Assembly: GCA_017999985.1 (NCBI GenBank)
Contig: JAGNKU010000006.1
Coordinates: 54,176-118,175 of the forward strand
Direction: 5' to 3'
Length of the DNA stretch: 64,000 bases
DNA from: Phycisphaerae bacterium
GTDB lineage: Bacteria; Planctomycetota; Phycisphaerae; UBA1845; Fen-1342
Shown: positions 37,045 through 47,601 of the stretch, piece after piece
Layout: the number at the start of each line of letters is the position of its first letter
Position numbering within the stretch: the first letter of the stretch is position 1
Translations under genes and position numbers: made by a program
Notes under the pieces: model-generated
Told to the model about the DNA's origin: nothing
Database searches by the model: none
What the model saw: only the letters and a program-made list of their open reading frames with translations

Positions 37045-40000
37045 TCACTCCACCGGCACGTCGTTACGGATGACCGTAATACCACTCGACCACTGCTCGA
37101 TCTCCAACAGCGCTCCGGCTGTATCTACCGCCATCGAGGCGTCCCGCCTCAGGCCGACCAGGTAGCGTCCCCGTGCCCCGGCCGAGGCCCGCAACACGAA
37201 CGTCGCCAGGTACCGCGTATCCGCCACGGCGACGCCGCCCGCCAGCGTCGCACTGGCCAGGCGCTCCCGGACGGCGTCAACCACCGGGAAGCTCTCGAGC
37301 CCCTGGAACACGTAGTCCTCACGGACGACATCGATTTCAAGAGTCTCGACCGTGAGCCCCTGAACTGGCGGCGGCACAGCCCGGTCCCCACGACGCACGG
37401 GGCGCGGTGTCGCGATCTCCAGCCCGCCCATGTCCGTCTGCATCGGGCCGACGGACAACGCGAGCTGGTAGCCGCGCAGGTCGGGCGACCCGCGCGCGAA
37501 TACGTCCACCGCCACGCTTTCGCCGGCGTACACGGTCGCCGCCCGCGGCGCAACGATCAGCAGCACCGCCGGCCCGCGACCCGCCTTACTGGCGCCACAT
37601 GGGTTCGAGTCCGGATAGGGCAATCCGCCGAACGCATCGCACACGGCGGTGATGTCCAGCAGATTGATGTCCGCATCCGGCACCTCACCCATCAGATCGT
37701 CGCCCGCCAGCGAACACTGGCCGAAGACGTCCTGGAACCCGTCGAGCACGCAGAGAATATCCAGGACGGTCGTCGCGGCATCCCCGGTCGTGTCACCCCA
37801 GAGCCAGGTCGTCGCCGACGCCGGCCCCGAAAACGCCGGACTGCCACCACTGAGCACCGCGCTGCGAACCTCGTACAGCGTGCTCGGCACGGTCTCCTCG
37901 TCCGCGATCAGGATCGTGTCCCAGTCCGCGGAGCTGCGGTACACCGGCTCGTCCACCAGCCGGCCAGTCGCATCCACGTAACGTGGCAGGCACGTGATCC
38001 CGGCTGAGCTCACCTGCAGCGCCACGGCGGGCAAACTGGGCGGCGGCGTGACCATCAGGTAGCGACCGCCGACGGCCTCCACCGTGGGAGCGCCGGCGCA
38101 AACGTCGTTGGCCTCGTCGCAGGCCTCATCGGCCGCGCACGGAGCGGCCCCGGCCGCGCAGCCGGAAATCGGATCGCACGTCTCGGCGCCATTGCAGTAA
38201 AGTCCGTCGTCGCAGAACAACGGCGTTCCGGCCACGCACTCGCCGGTGCCAGTGTTGCACGTCTCCAGGCCGTTGCAGACATTGTCGTCGTCGCAGTCGG
38301 CATTCGTCGTGCAACCCTGTGTGCTCGACAACTGCGGAATCATCAAGAGATCACGACTGGTCAGGTTCACGTTATGGCCCTGGACTGCCAACACATTGAC
38401 GCCCGCCTGCAGGAGGTACGTGTAACTCGTCAAATCAAGCGTCTGCTCGACAGGCGGCGCGACGGACGGCCCGGCGGTTGTCGCCGATGTGTTGTACGCG
38501 GGAGGCGTGCCGTTCAGCCGGATGCGCGCCACCTCCGTACCGTTCAAGTAGGCGACGTAGCCGTCGTCCGCATACATCTGGAAGGTCAACGAGGTCACCG
38601 CCGCGGGATTGATGACGGTGAACGTCTTCCGCATGTAGACACTGAGGTATCCCTGGCCCGCCGGGACGCACGGCGGGCGTGTCGTACACTCGCACATGTC
38701 GTCCAGCTCGGTCCCGATGAACGGCCCGTAGTCACCGTTACCGTTGGTGCCGCCGGTCTCGACGTAGAAGTCATATCCCAGACCGCTGGGCCCTTCGGAC
38801 CATGCCGAATCGTCAAAGGTGACTTGCGTCCACGCGGTCAAGTCCGTCGGGGTCGGCTCCTCAGTGCCTTTGAAGTACTTCCACGTGTCACCGTACACGA
38901 TCGGCAGGGGCGGGTAGGTCGGCGTTTCGCACAAACCGGTCGCGTGGTTGCAGACCTGACCGCCCGTACAGTTGTCTGTGTGCGTGCAGCCGGCGATCGG
39001 GTCACAGTTGTCCGTCGTGCACCCGACGCCGTCGTCGCAGGCCAGATCGTCGGGCGTGTTGACACACACGTCGTTGTCTTCATCACACACATCAATGGTG
39101 CAAGCCACGGCGTCAGCACAGTTGCGCGGCGTATGGACGCAGCCGGTGGCAGGATTGCACGTGTCTTCGGTGCAGAACAACGTGTCATCGCAACTGACCG
39201 CCGTGTGCTGGCACACGAAGTCGACGCACGCGTCGTCGGTGCAAGCGTTGAAATCGTCGCAGTCATCATTGCTGTCGCAGGGGCTGGAGGGAGGTATGTA
39301 CTCGATGGTCAGCAGCGGCCGGTCGGCGATGGTCGCATATTCCGCCGAGCGCACTTGCACACCGTCGTTGGACTGCGGAATGAAGATCCACCCGCGGTTC
39401 GCAGCCGGGTCGTTCGACCAAGCCTGCAGACTGCTCGTCACCGTGATATTGACCGTCCCCGACGCGATCGGGGCGTTGGCGACGAAGTCGCCGTACTCGT
39501 CCGACTGAACGCCCGGATCGTCGCCAAAGTTGTTCCAGGTGGCCGTCGCCTGGCTCCAGTCCACCGCAACTTCGTTGACGTTGCCCGCAGGGGTCACACC
39601 AGCATTGAACACCACGAGCGTCAGCGTTGCAGAGTTGATCGTCGAACCGAGTGGGATCTGGTTCGCTCCGCTTCCGATGATGTTGTCGAAGCGGATCAGC
39701 CCGAACTCCTGGTAAGGTGACGGATTCTCGGTGTCCCACCGCCACGTGTCGAGCGCGCCCTCGACGGTGCTCACCTCGCTCTCGTCCAAATAGGTATCTT
39801 GCGTTCCGGTGTAACCGTTCACGTCCTGCTGATACGTCACCGTCTGGGGCCCAGCCTCGCACAGACCAGTCGTGAGATTGCAACTCAGGCCGGCCGGGCA
39901 GGCGTCCGTGTGCTGACACCCCGTCAGCGAGACGCAGGTGTCCGCGGTGCAGGCGATGCCGTCGTCGCAGTCCAGCGGGATTCCGTCCCCACAGCCGAAC

Positions 40001-43000
40001 AGTTCGCTGCACGTCTCGGCCCCGTTGCACACGTCGCCGTCGTCGCAGAGCGCCGCGTTCGGCGTGTGCACGCAACTATCGGTAGCTTCGTCGCACGTGT
40101 CGACCGTGCATACGAGGAGGTCGCTGCAGTCGGGCGGCTCCCCGGGCACGCAGACGGACGCGCCGAGATCGCACCATTCGTCACCGTTGCAGTACAGGCC
40201 GTCGTCGCACTCCGCATCGCTCGTGCAGGTAGTCACCGGCACCGTGTACGTAATCGACAATAGCGGCCGATAGGAGGCGGTCGTCGATTCTGAGGACTCC
40301 AGTCGCAGACCGTCGGTTCCCGTTGGGAGGATCGCCCAGCCGTAATTGGTCGACGGATCCAGCGCCCAAGCCTGGACGCTCCCCGTCACGCTGACCGGGT
40401 ACGCCGTGCTCGCCGTGCTCATCGTGGCCGTCGCTTCGGCCGTCGCTACGGCATCGTCGCCGTCGGCCTGAATTCCGCCCGTGGCGTTCCATGGCGCCAC
40501 GCCGTACGCGGCCCAGACATCGGTATCGACCCAGGAGTGAAGCAGCCGGTGGTAGTTAACCGCGTTGGCGCTCTGGTCGTTCGCGCCGCTGCCAACGCGC
40601 AGCGTCAGCGTGGCCGAGGTTATCGTTGATCCCACCGGGATCTGGTTCGCACCGGATCCAAAGATCCCGTCGAACCGGATGAGCACGTGCTCTACCGGAT
40701 CTCCGTCGATCACGATCGGCGTCGTAGTCGCCTGGCTGCCCAACGCAGCGTCGATGTACGTATCGGCGGTGCCGGAGTAGCCGTTGACGCCCTGTTGGAA
40801 CGTCAGCGTCTGCGGACCAGCGACGCACTCGCCGGTCGTCGGGCTGCAGCTCTGTCCCGGAGGACAGCTCTCAGTACCCACGCATGCTCCGGCGACGCAG
40901 GTATCGTTGATTGTGCAGTCCCAGCCGTCGTTGCAGACGGCGCCGTTGTTTCCTGCCACGTGCGTGCACGCGCCGGCGGTACAGGCATCCACATTGCATG
41001 GATTCCCGTCATCGCACTCGGCCGCCGTCTCGCACGCTTCACACCCGGGGATCGCCTCGAACACGCAGGCCCCGTTCACGCAGGTGTCGACGGTGCACGC
41101 GTTCCCGTCTTCGCAATCGTCGGCCACGGTGCAAATCGAACCGTCCGGGAACCCCAGCCAGCCGATTCGCCCGCCGGTCGGACCGGCCGTCAGCGCCGGT
41201 GAGCCCACCGCCGGATCGTAATCCCAGGCCAGGGACGCCGTGCTCTCAAACTGTGGGTTGACGTTGATGTTCCCCGTGCCACATGCGATGTGGGCCGTGC
41301 TCCCCGCATCGGTGTAATTGATATTGCCGTTGCAGGCGCCGGTATTGATGCCGTTCGGCCAGATGATGGAGCGCTCGACGCTGATCGGTGCCCCGTTGAT
41401 CGGAGCCCCACAGGCCAGGGTAGATTGCGTGACGATCCCTCCGGCGCCATTGATGCCGATCGGCATGCTGAACACCAGGACGTTGTCAAAGCTGATGCTG
41501 CCGCCACTGGACAGGCTGACGCACTTGTCGTCCGCATCCCAGATAATCGAGTCCTCCACCACCGGGTTCGCCCCGCTGTGGTCCATCATGTCATCGCCGC
41601 AGTCCGCCAGGATACACCGGCGGATCGTCTGGTGACTCGACGCGTTGTCGAGGTGGAACACGTCGCCGTCGGCGTCGTTCGCTTCCGGAGCCCGGCCAAT
41701 CCGGGTGAACCAGCAATCTTCCGCGAGAAGCGTGTGGCTTCCTCCGAGGAACTCACCGCCGTATCCGACGCGGGACCACACGGTGCGCCGGAGCGTGATC
41801 GTCCCGCTGCCCGTCATGTGGACGATCTTGCCGCCGCAATCGGCGACAACGCAATCAATCAGACTGAGTGAGGCTGAGCTCTCCACACCAAAGACAAGCG
41901 GGCGCGGGTGGCTTTCGACAGGGGCGTTACCGGCGCCGGTGACGAACACGTGGGAGAACGTCGAGGTCCCGCTTCCCGTGTGGGTGAATCCGCGCCAAGA
42001 GGACGGGTTCGCTACGTTGTGGTCGGGAAGCGTCATGGCGGCCGGCCCGGCCGCCGGGAAGAACAAAATGGGCTCAGCTTCGGTTCCGGGCGCGTTGACC
42101 ACGCCGTTGACGATCACCCTGGTCCCGTCGCCGGTCGGCCCCGGCTCCGCCATGACCAGCGTGCCCGGCTGGATCGTCAGCGTGCTTCCGCTGGGTACCG
42201 TCACATTGCCGGTCAGGTGGATGACGCCGTCGCCGGGCCCCCACGTCAGACCGGCACCAGACAGCGTCCCGGACAGGTTGCGGTAGATTCCAGGGACGTT
42301 CGCGAGCGCGTGGACCACGCGCGATTCGGAAAGCTCTCCCACGGTGACCGTGATCTCGACGTCCTGGTCCGCGACACTGGCCGGATCATTGAAGGTGAAC
42401 GACACCGTGCCGACGCCGTTGTAGAACCGGATCGAGTCGCTCGTGGGCGGCCCGCCGGACCCGGTCCCCGCCGGGTAGGTTTCGAAGACCGTCACCGTCA
42501 GCGGCACCGCGACCTGGTCGGACACGCGCCGCGCGGACACGATCCCCACCTCCGTCCACGTCCGCCAGTCGATCCGGCCGATACCGTCGACGACTTCCGC
42601 CTTCAAGGTGAAGGTCTTGTCGCTGACCATGCGGGTGGGCATCGTGAGTTTCAAGGCCTGCTCATCGCCGGTTGCCGGCGGAACGTACGTCACGTAGCCC
42701 TCGGCGCGGTCGATCTCCGCACCGCTGTGGTCGAGCGTCTGGACGATGATGGAGTTGGGACCGGGATTGAGCGTGAAGTTGTACGTCCAGGATGCTCCCA
42801 CCCCGTCGGGATTCGCGATCGTGTAATTCGCCGAAACGCCATTGACCCGCACTTCCCGCGCCCAGCATTGGTTCAGCTGCCCGCTGAGGAGAATTACCGG
42901 ATCCTCGCTCTCGTAAGGGCTCGCCGGAACCCCCTGCAGCGTCGTTTGCCGGCGGATCTCGTTGTTAATCGCCGTGCGCTGCGCCGCGACCCAGTCTTTC

Positions 43001-46000
43001 AGCCCCTGTTTCGTCTGCGGCCCGCTCCCCTGGGGAGTTCCCGTCGGGAACAGCACGTCAGGGAGCGCGTCAATCCGGGCGTTCATCGCCGCCTGGCTGA
43101 AGATCGTGTCCATGTACTCGCAAATCGCGCCCACGAAGAGCCCAGCGTATTCGTTGCTGCGCAGGAAACGGCGCAGGGGGAAGTTCGCGTTGCTCTGACC
43201 CGTCCTCCAGATCGTCTCGTGGAACGAGGGCATGATGGCGTCCATGTCCCAGGGCACGAACGTCGCGTGGCCGTATCCCGGACCCGGCCAGAAATAGAGG
43301 AAATAGTCATCGCCGGTGTCGCGGTAAATGCCGCCCTCGGTGTTGTCCAGGAGCATGTGGATCGCAACCCAGCGGGCCCACTGCTCGGCGTCGACGTACG
43401 AAACGAGGTTTTCCTCGAACCAGCCCTGGTAGTTGTTTTCGAGGCACAGGACTCCGCCGTCGCTCGTGCTGCAGGTCAGCGCGTCACAGAGTGCGATCAG
43501 GTCGTCCCACTCGTCTTCGTCCTCCCGGGTGACCTTCTGGTACCCGTTCTGATCATTGGCATCGGTGCGGTAACTGTTGGGATTAAAGCCTTCCCAGTAC
43601 AGGCTTGCGTCGTTGTGGCGGCCGCGATAGCAGTTGCCGTCATCTGTGCTGATGCACACATCCCCGGGCGGGCAATCACTGTCGCTGTCGCAGATGTTCC
43701 CGGCGCTCTCGCAGCGGTCCGGGAAGCGCAGGGGCTGGATGGCCCCGTCCTGCGAGGTGAAGAAGTCCTCGTCGACACGCTCGGCGTTGATGTAGACCCA
43801 GTTCTGAGTTCCTCCGCTCGCCAACGGGTTCGTGTTGAACCGCACGAGGTGATGCTTCGGAGTAGGCAGGCCTGCATCCTCGAACATGTCGTATCCGAGC
43901 GACTGGCGCGCCGCCTGCTGCGCCATCATGAGAACTGAAGTAACCTCAAAACCCAGCTCCGATGCCAGGGGGCGGTGGAGGTCAATCCGATACGACGGCG
44001 GGTTCTGATAGAGGCTGGACTGGCCGCGGTAGCGCTCAATGACGTTGTAAAAGACTTCGCACTGCGACACCGCGCCGCCCGCCGGGCATCGAATGAACGT
44101 GGCGTCATACTCGTTCTTGTTGCGCGTCTCCTGCAGGTTCCGCGTGTACTGCGTCGTGATCAGGTGATAGGAGGGAAAGTCGCTCGGGAGTGCGGCGCTC
44201 GAGAATTTGCAGAGGAAGACCCGCGGCGGATGGCCACCGGCCCCGGGGAAGACCCCGTCGTGACCGCTCGGGGCGACTGCCGTTGCAACACCGTCGCTCG
44301 CCTGGACAGCGAAGTCGAGTCGCTGGCCCTCCGCAAGACCTGCGAGTACGACGCCGTACACGTCATCGCCGGCCGCACCATCGCCGTTCAGGCCGTCGTC
44401 CAGCATCTGGATCGCAGTGTAGGCGATCGTGGGTTCCTGATCCTGCCGGTACTGCAGCGTCACGGTCGGGGTCACGCTCTCGTCGATGACGAACGCGGTG
44501 ATTGTGACCGGCGCGTTTGCACCAGGGATCGCTGGATCGTGGCGGACCGCGCTAATGACGGGGGGCGGTACCGCGGCATAGCGGCCGTTGACCGCTCCGG
44601 GGGTCCCCAGATTCACGAGCGACGCCCTCCAGGCGCCGCCGTACTCGTTCGGCATGAGCGGATTCACGAGCTCGAGGGACGGACCGTCTCCGTCGGCGGT
44701 GGGCGCCCACTCGCCTCCGTCGTCAAATGGGACCGAGTCGAGGATGTGACCGTAGGAATCCGTAAGCTCGACCGTTTCCCCGCTGTTGGCCAGATTGCCG
44801 TCCGCCCACTCCAAGACCGTCACGCCACCGGGGATCGTCACCTTCGACTGGAGGAAAGCCATGTCCTCGGCGACGACCAGGTACGCGCCGGGGGCCATTG
44901 TCGTTCCTGCGGGGAACGTCAACTCGACGCCCGCCGATAGCGCGAAGCCGGAAAGATCCACAGTCACGGTGCCGTAGTTGTAAAGCTCGAGAAACTGGAG
45001 ATCTTCCGGGTTCTCTCCCAGCAAGACCGAGGAGGTCGCCGGGTGGTAGTGAATCTCGTTGATGACGATCTTGGGAAGGCCGCTGAAGTAGAGCCAGCTG
45101 TCGCCGGCGAAGGGCACGGAATTCAGATCTTGGATCCCACCATCACCGCGCAGAACGACTTCAAGCGTTCCGGGGATCGGCGGGGTTACCGTGAACACAT
45201 ACGGGCCCGCTCCGCTCCCGGAAACGCCCGTGGCGGCGTCACCGTCCACCATCAGATCATCGGCAGTCACTCCGGTCACTGGCACCGAAAACGTCACCGA
45301 CACTTGGCTCAGGACTTCGACCACCGAGCCGCGGACGGGATCCGTCGCAGTAACCAGCGGCGCAGTGGAGTACACGCTGTTGGTCGCGCCGCATGTCCCA
45401 TTCAGGACCAACGAGGCCCTCCACGCCGACGCCTGCCAGGAACAGGCAGCCTGCGTGGCCTCGGTGCACGGCTCCCCCAACGTCGGGTTGATCCGCTCGA
45501 GCGAGGGGCCACTTCCGTCCGGCGACGTCGGCCAACCACTGTCGTCGTTGTAATACACGCGGTCCACAAGAACTCCGTTCGCGTCCCGCAGTGCGACCGG
45601 CTCTCCACCGTTGCTGAGGCTGTCGTTGGTCCCCCACCCGTAGGCGGCGCATCCGAGCTGCGCCCAGAGAGCATCGGGGTCCTTGGCTGCGACCGCGTAG
45701 GCGCCAGGCTGGAGGATCGTGCCGGCCGGGAACGTAACGCCGGGGCTGGCAAATTCCGTCAGATGCCATCCGGAGATGTCCACCGCGACGGAGTCGGCAT
45801 TCACGATCTCGATGAACTCCAATACGTCCGGGTCTTCTGGCGGGTTGTAGTGGATCTCGTTGATGACGACCTTTGGCACCGCGAGCGAATACAGCCACGC
45901 GTCGCCGGCGTAGGCGTGCGAATCCAGGTCTTGGATCGCCCCGGGGCCGAGCGTCACGCTGACCGACACTTGCGTCGGCGCCGCGAAGCCCGTGAAGACG

Positions 46001-46743
46001 TAGGGTCCGGCGCCGCTGCCCGTGACAACGGTCGCCGGCGAGCCAGCGACCGTGAGGTCGGCCGCGACGACGCCGGTCACGCTCTCCGCGAACATGACCT
46101 CGACCTGCGTCAGATCCGGCACCACCGAACTGCGGGGCGGGTCTTCCCAGAGGATGGCGGGCCCCTCGGTGAATCTGCTGTTGATTTGGCCGGGGGTCCC
46201 GTTGAGCCCGACGGACGCTTTCCAGGCCGCCGGATACGCGTTGTCGTAGGTCGGGTTGATGAGCTCGAGCGACGGGCCGGAACCATCGGCCGCCGCGGGC
46301 CACGGCGCAACGTCGTCAAAGGTCACGTCGTCAACCACGGCGGATGCGGCGTCCAGAAGAACCAGATGGTCACCCGAGTTGCTGAGATCGCTGCCCGCAA
46401 CCACTTGGTACACCTGGACTTCAATGGGAATGCCCGGAATCATCGCTCGCAGGAAGGTCGGATTATCCGCGACGAGGATGAAGCCATTCGCCGGGATGCT
46501 CGCCCCGGCGGGGAACACGAACTCAACTCCCGCACCGAACGACCACCCGGCCAGGTCAACCGGTGCTGATCCCGTGTTGTGCAATTCTATGTATTGCAGC
46601 CACTCAGGGTCGTCGGGTGGAGTGACCCCCGCGCCAGATGGATGATAATGGATCTCGTTGATCACGATCTGCTGCGCCGGACTGACCACGGCCATGCCCA
46701 ACATCGCCACGGCAGTCGCCCAGTAAAAGGGCCGCGTGCTCAT
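37045..46743 (-). CDS. Giant secreted lamin-tail / CotH kinase / beta-helix / DNRLRE protein
   Basis: 3,232 residues. ATG at 46743 with AAGGGAG upstream; signal peptide ending VVSPAQ. Rough order: three lamin-tail domains (20-130, 292-395, 558-668, each starting INEIHYHP or INEIHYNP), an Ig-like domain (755-835), a CotH-type kinase domain (843-1248), a right-handed beta-helix region (1495-1868), CTDC modules, DNRLRE (1978-2168), CTDC, DNRLRE (2298-2485), a WKYFKG-type beta-sandwich (2606-2805), CTDC, a dockerin-like pair (2982-3041) and a cohesin-like end (3062-3215). The kinase part shows the usual NPPSYRIDLHRPL, VRFNTN, NWVYINAERVDEDFF and C-terminal FVPWDMDAIM segments, with a Cys-rich insert. 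CotH proteins of Bacillus spore coats are atypical protein kinases. Activity and targets here are inferred. Confidence 0.85.
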   Translation of the reverse strand: MSTRPFYWATAVAMLGMAVVSPAQQIVINEIHYHPSGAGVTPPDDPEWLQYIELHNTGSAPVDLAGWSFGAGVEFVFPAGASIPANGFILVADNPTFLRAMIPGIPIEVQVYQVVAGSDLSNSGDHLVLLDAASAVVDDVTFDDVAPWPAAADGSGPSLELINPTYDNAYPAAWKASVGLNGTPGQINSRFTEGPAILWEDPPRSSVVPDLTQVEVMFAESVTGVVAADLTVAGSPATVVTGSGAGPYVFTGFAAPTQVSVSVTLGPGAIQDLDSHAYAGDAWLYSLAVPKVVINEIHYNPPEDPDVLEFIEIVNADSVAVDISGWHLTEFASPGVTFPAGTILQPGAYAVAAKDPDALWAQLGCAAYGWGTNDSLSNGGEPVALRDANGVLVDRVYYNDDSGWPTSPDGSGPSLERINPTLGEPCTEATQAACSWQASAWRASLVLNGTCGATNSVYSTAPLVTATDPVRGSVVEVLSQVSVTFSVPVTGVTADDLMVDGDAATGVSGSGAGPYVFTVTPPIPGTLEVVLRGDGGIQDLNSVPFAGDSWLYFSGLPKIVINEIHYHPATSSVLLGENPEDLQFLELYNYGTVTVDLSGFALSAGVELTFPAGTTMAPGAYLVVAEDMAFLQSKVTIPGGVTVLEWADGNLANSGETVELTDSYGHILDSVPFDDGGEWAPTADGDGPSLELVNPLMPNEYGGAWRASLVNLGTPGAVNGRYAAVPPPVISAVRHDPAIPGANAPVTITAFVIDESVTPTVTLQYRQDQEPTIAYTAIQMLDDGLNGDGAAGDDVYGVVLAGLAEGQRLDFAVQASDGVATAVAPSGHDGVFPGAGGHPPRVFLCKFSSAALPSDFPSYHLITTQYTRNLQETRNKNEYDATFIRCPAGGAVSQCEVFYNVIERYRGQSSLYQNPPSYRIDLHRPLASELGFEVTSVLMMAQQAARQSLGYDMFEDAGLPTPKHHLVRFNTNPLASGGTQNWVYINAERVDEDFFTSQDGAIQPLRFPDRCESAGNICDSDSDCPPGDVCISTDDGNCYRGRHNDASLYWEGFNPNSYRTDANDQNGYQKVTREDEDEWDDLIALCDALTCSTSDGGVLCLENNYQGWFEENLVSYVDAEQWARWVAIHMLLDNTEGGIYRDTGDDYFLYFWPGPGYGHATFVPWDMDAIMPSFHETIWRTGQSNANFPLRRFLRSNEYAGLFVGAICEYMDTIFSQAAMNARIDALPDVLFPTGTPQGSGPQTKQGLKDWVAAQRTAINNEIRRQTTLQGVPASPYESEDPVILLSGQLNQCWAREVRVNGVSANYTIANPDGVGASWTYNFTLNPGPNSIIVQTLDHSGAEIDRAEGYVTYVPPATGDEQALKLTMPTRMVSDKTFTLKAEVVDGIGRIDWRTWTEVGIVSARRVSDQVAVPLTVTVFETYPAGTGSGGPPTSDSIRFYNGVGTVSFTFNDPASVADQDVEITVTVGELSESRVVHALANVPGIYRNLSGTLSGAGLTWGPGDGVIHLTGNVTVPSGSTLTIQPGTLVMAEPGPTGDGTRVIVNGVVNAPGTEAEPILFFPAAGPAAMTLPDHNVANPSSWRGFTHTGSGTSTFSHVFVTGAGNAPVESHPRPLVFGVESSASLSLIDCVVADCGGKIVHMTGSGTITLRRTVWSRVGYGGEFLGGSHTLLAEDCWFTRIGRAPEANDADGDVFHLDNASSHQTIRRCILADCGDDMMDHSGANPVVEDSIIWDADDKCVSLSSGGSISFDNVLVFSMPIGINGAGGIVTQSTLACGAPINGAPISVERSIIWPNGINTGACNGNINYTDAGSTAHIACGTGNINVNPQFESTASLAWDYDPAVGSPALTAGPTGGRIGWLGFPDGSICTVADDCEDGNACTVDTCVNGACVFEAIPGCEACETAAECDDGNPCNVDACTAGACTHVAGNNGAVCNDGWDCTINDTCVAGACVGTESCPPGQSCSPTTGECVAGPQTLTFQQGVNGYSGTADTYIDAALGSQATTTPIVIDGDPVEHVLIRFDGIFGSGANQIPVGSTITSATLTLRVGSGANDQSANAVNYHRLLHSWVDTDVWAAYGVAPWNATGGIQADGDDAVATAEATATMSTASTAYPVSVTGSVQAWALDPSTNYGWAILPTGTDGLRLESSESTTASYRPLLSITYTVPVTTCTSDAECDDGLYCNGDEWCDLGASVCVPGEPPDCSDLLVCTVDTCDEATDSCVHTPNAALCDDGDVCNGAETCSELFGCGDGIPLDCDDGIACTADTCVSLTGCQHTDACPAGLSCNLTTGLCEAGPQTVTYQQDVNGYTGTQDTYLDESEVSTVEGALDTWRWDTENPSPYQEFGLIRFDNIIGSGANQIPLGSTINSATLTLVVFNAGVTPAGNVNEVAVDWSQATATWNNFGDDPGVQSDEYGDFVANAPIASGTVNITVTSSLQAWSNDPAANRGWIFIPQSNDGVQVRSAEYATIADRPLLTIEYIPPSSPCDSNDDCDDFNACTDDACVDFVCQHTAVSCDDTLFCTEDTCNPATGCVHTPRNCADAVACTIDVCDEDNDVCVNTPDDLACDDGVGCTTDNCDPIAGCTHTDNCTGGQVCNHATGLCETPTYPPLPIVYGDTWKYFKGTEEPTPTDLTAWTQVTFDDSAWSEGPSGLGYDFYVETGGTNGNGDYGPFIGTELDDMCECTTRPPCVPAGQGYLSVYMRKTFTVINPAAVTSLTFQMYADDGYVAYLNGTEVARIRLNGTPPAYNTSATTAGPSVAPPVEQTLDLTSYTYLLQAGVNVLAVQGHNVNLTSRDLLMIPQLSSTQGCTTNADCDDDNVCNGLETCNTGTGECVAGTPLFCDDGLYCNGAETCDPISGCAAGAAPCAADEACDEANDVCAGAPTVEAVGGRYLMVTPPPSLPAVALQVSSAGITCLPRYVDATGRLVDEPVYRSSADWDTILIADEETVPSTLYEVRSAVLSGGSPAFSGPASATTWLWGDTTGDAATTVLDILCVLDGFQDVFGQCSLAGDDLMGEVPDADINLLDITAVCDAFGGLPYPDSNPCGASKAGRGPAVLLIVAPRAATVYAGESVAVDVFARGSPDLRGYQLALSVGPMQTDMGGLEIATPRPVRRGDRAVPPPVQGLTVETLEIDVVREDYVFQGLESFPVVDAVRERLASATLAGGVAVADTRYLATFVLRASAGARGRYLVGLRRDASMAVDTAGALLEIEQWSSGITVIRNDVPVE
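40250..40815 (-). repeat. DNRLRE cassette nearly identical to one in the neighbouring giant gene (copy 2)
   Basis: Partner of 30220-30785. Differences are scattered single bases. Confidence 0.75.
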
Positions 46744-46762
46744 CGCTTTACTCCCTTGAAGA

Positions 46763-46781
46763 GGTTGATAGACAATCAACC
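46763..46781 (-). promoter_or_regulatory. Leader hairpin just upstream of the CotH giant gene
   Basis: A perfect 7-base stem GGTTGAT / ATCAACC (46763-46769, 46775-46781) with a 5-base loop, ending 19 bases before the ATG and next to the ribosome binding site. It could stabilise the mRNA or control access to the site. Confidence 0.4.
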
Positions 46782-46932
46782 CCACATGCAGCTGCTAACG
46801 GTCAAACGCGGAAGTGCACACGTGTGCGGCTCCCCCGACATGAGGTCCCTTCCCAAAGACATGCCGGCTCCCATCCTCCTCGCCTGCACCCTTCCTTTCG
46901 GCGCAGAGGACCCATAAGGCACTTACTAGTGA

Positions 46933-46962
46933 ACCATACTCTCGCTCACGCTGCATTGTCAA
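46933..46962 (-). promoter_or_regulatory. Promoter of the CotH giant gene
   Basis: On the minus strand TTGACA (46957-46962), an 18-base spacer and TATGGT (46933-46938), giving a leader of about 180 bases. The -10 again sits in AGAGTAT context. Confidence 0.6.
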
Positions 46963-47601
46963 GGAAAATCCGCCGGGCGCGCTCTGGCCCTCCGGACTCG
47001 GAACTCGCGATACTGCGTGACCTCCCCGCGCGCAGAGTGATGCAGTTCGACAGACGGACAGTTCGCGCGCACGCCACGGCGCCCGCCACGGGCACGTCGC
47101 GCCCTCGCGGACGGACACCCGGTTTTGCACACGTCCGGGCACTCGCGTCTTCCTGTTACCAGTCCGCCGGCAGCGCGCACGCTAACATGTATAGTAGGGT
47201 CCCTGAGGCGCCTGGGCCAGTAAAGTGACACGTGAGGTACGGCGTTCTGCGGGCAGACCAACGGCAGTCGACGCGTTTTCAGATCGGGAGATAGAAACCG
47301 CAAACCAGGGCGCACGTCGCCGGGGCAACGATCGCGCCGGACTCCACCGGGATGTCACGCGGTAGCGAGTTGCAGTTAACGGGGCGGCACGCAGCGGCGC
47401 GGGTGGAGCAGGACGGGCTGCTGGACGCGGCGGTCGTTCGACTCGCCAAGCAGCGGCAGGCAGACTGGAGGATTTCAGGGACGAGCCCCCCCTCGCGGGC
47501 GTGACCGTTAAACCGAGTCGTCCGCGTCTTCCCTTGCCGTCAGCCGCCCGGGGCCGATCCCACAGTCTGCGGGGCAAGACGCGGACGAGCTCCGGAGCAC
47601 G
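46963..47601. other. Intergenic region without supported gene
   Basis: Between the beta-propeller/TSP3 gene and the promoter of the CotH gene. Frames on both strands are Arg/Pro-rich without start signals or domains. A lone TATAGT occurs near 47190 on the plus strand with no -35 or downstream gene. Nothing else recognised. Confidence 0.5.

Noticed and set aside
47280..47400. Bases near 47,300 with GCAAACC and CCGGGG resembling pieces of a cyclic-di-GMP riboswitch
   Set aside because: The second conserved core (GACGCAAAGCC type) and the order of elements are missing, and no plus-strand gene follows.
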